Shown here one piece after another: positions 5,025 through 6,100 of a DNA stretch of 6,100 bases; the first letter of the stretch is position 1, and each line of letters opens with the position of its first letter. The stretch is taken from the NCBI GenBank assembly GCA_002454015.1, contig DKIB01000052.1, positions 1 through 6,100 of the forward strand. Reading direction: 5' to 3'. The DNA comes from Proteobacteria bacterium UBA6729. Lineage in GTDB: Bacteria; Pseudomonadota; Gammaproteobacteria; Porifericomitales; Porifericomitaceae. Below the pieces are notes generated by a model, which had not been told where the DNA came from, did not search any database, and saw nothing but the letters and a program-made list of their open reading frames with translations. The position numbers and the translations under genes were made by a program.

Positions 5025-6100
5025 ATGCAAACCAAAAAAACATGTATCATTGTGCATCACAGTTCCAAACTGTGCGCCTGGCTGAGGAATAAACTCTCCA
5101 GTATGGGGTGCACTGTAGCGGGTGACTCGACCTCTGCAGAGGAAGGATTTCGCTTGGCGTGTCTGCTGAAACCAGACTTTATGCTGGTTGATACGGCGTT
5201 GGGAGGCGATTTGGCGGGGATCCGTCTGGTCCAGGATATTCAGGAGCAGTTGCCCATGTCCGTCATCTACATCACTGACCGATTGAATCGGCAGCTGCTG
5301 GATGTGGCACGGTCTACAAAGCCTGTGGGGTTTCTGAACAAGCCGTTGCGTGCCGGCGATCTGCTGAGCATGCTGGCGGTCTCCATGGGCATCTCTGCAC
5401 ATCAGGTGGCACGTTGTTCGCAGACCGCTGAGCGCGTGATGGCTGACTACGGCCTGAATCGCCAGTTGCACAATGTGCTGGATTGCCTGGCAGTAGGCGT
5501 AGTCATCGTTTGTCAGGAACTCAAGCTGCGTTACGCCAATCTGATGGGACGCCGTATCATGCGTAATCGCACGCTGCTGCAACTCACCGATGGGCGGTTG
5601 GGATGCACGGATAGCAGTCAGGATGCAGAACTGTACCAGCTGGTGCAGGCAGCCACCGGCAGCAGCCTGATATTGGGTCAGACCGAGGGTCGTACACTCC
5701 GGGTGATGGTCTATCCGATCCTCGCCCATAGTGATGATGGCAGGGGCGAGGGCACGCCTTGCTCTGTACTGTATCTGGTCGACCTGTACGAGCAGCTGTC
5801 GGAGATGGAGTTACAGATGCGGCGGGAATATCAGCTCACCCAGGCCGAGTCCAAGGTCACCAGGGCGCTGCTGGTGCGTCCCGGAAAATGCTCGGTGGCC
5901 GAGCAACTGTACATCAGTACGGAGACGGTCAGCACGCATCTGCAGCACATCTATGCCAAGTTTGGTGTGCACAACCAGTGCAGCCTGATCCACTGCATCA
6001 TGATGGGGCCGGTCGGCAGCCTGTTGCGGGCGGAGGGTCTGTTGCATCCTCCCAAGCTCACCAGGCAGTCCAACCCGGATGCCGGGCAGCCGCAGGAGGG
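5025..6100 (+). CDS. Receiver / PAS-like / LuxR-type transcriptional regulator, right end cut off
   Basis: At least 358 residues are visible with no stop before the window edge, so the C-terminus is missing. Residues 6-117 form a response-regulator receiver: phospho-acceptor D56 (FMLVDTALGG), T84 (VIYITD) and K106 (GFLNKPL) are in place. The acidic pair that normally follows the first strand is replaced by His-His-Ser (H11, H12, S13), which should weaken magnesium binding and phosphorylation. A middle region (about 148-255) looks PAS-like (VLDCLAVGVVIV, LKLRYANLMGRRI, RVMVYPI, VLYLVDL) and resembles the sensory part of a family of LuxR-type regulators. Residues 269-325 are a LuxR-type helix-turn-helix (YQLTQAESKVTRALL, ISTETVSTHLQHIYAKFGVHNQ). 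It probably binds DNA in response to a signal felt by the PAS-like region. No histidine kinase is in the window. The target genes are unknown. I do not recognise a named gene. Confidence 0.87.
   Translation, partial: MQTKKTCIIVHHSSKLCAWLRNKLSSMGCTVAGDSTSAEEGFRLACLLKPDFMLVDTALGGDLAGIRLVQDIQEQLPMSVIYITDRLNRQLLDVARSTKPVGFLNKPLRAGDLLSMLAVSMGISAHQVARCSQTAERVMADYGLNRQLHNVLDCLAVGVVIVCQELKLRYANLMGRRIMRNRTLLQLTDGRLGCTDSSQDAELYQLVQAATGSSLILGQTEGRTLRVMVYPILAHSDDGRGEGTPCSVLYLVDLYEQLSEMELQMRREYQLTQAESKVTRALLVRPGKCSVAEQLYISTETVSTHLQHIYAKFGVHNQCSLIHCIMMGPVGSLLRAEGLLHPPKLTRQSNPDAGQPQE

Noticed and set aside
4992..5729. Long minus-strand open frame (245 codons) opposite the regulator gene
   Set aside because: The plus strand carries a strong ribosome site and a coherent receiver/PAS-like/LuxR protein over the same bases. 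The minus-strand product resembles no family and is a codon-bias shadow.

Overview
The window reads as an ordinary, gene-dense stretch of a gammaproteobacterial chromosome with fairly high GC. The pointers to that group are an xseA start facing a divergent gene beyond the left edge (commonly guaB in gammaproteobacteria), a Zur very like the E. coli protein in its zinc sites, and a zinc-type ABC importer. No mobile element, CRISPR array, rRNA or tRNA was seen. The species cannot be named from this sequence.

Layout from left to right. Positions 1-259 are non-coding, with weak promoter-like elements on both strands. xseA (exonuclease VII large subunit, + strand) runs to 1663. It converges, with a 2-base gap, on a tightly coupled leftward operon transcribed from about 4540 down to 1666. 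The operon order is zur (Fur-family zinc repressor), a znuA-like periplasmic metal-binding protein, a znuC-like ATPase and a znuB-like permease. Each junction is a stop/start overlap (TGATG or ATGA), so the four proteins look co-translated. A Zur-box-like palindrome at 4538-4552 lies over the -10 element of this operon, which suggests that zinc-loaded Zur shuts off its own gene together with the importer.

Rightward from the same intergenic region comes a small TusA-family sulfur carrier gene (best start GTG 4691). After a 79-base gap comes a regulator gene that starts at 5025 and runs off the right edge. This last protein has a receiver domain that keeps the phospho-acceptor Asp but has lost the acidic metal-binding pair, then a PAS-like middle, then a LuxR-type helix-turn-helix.

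The best-supported systems are known ones: zinc homeostasis and DNA repair. The less ordinary points are the Zur box placed on the promoter of a zur-led operon with almost no 5' leader, the degenerate receiver regulator beside tusA, a nine-G tract inside the binding-protein gene, and the AT-rich tail of tusA. I found no convincing wholly new system.
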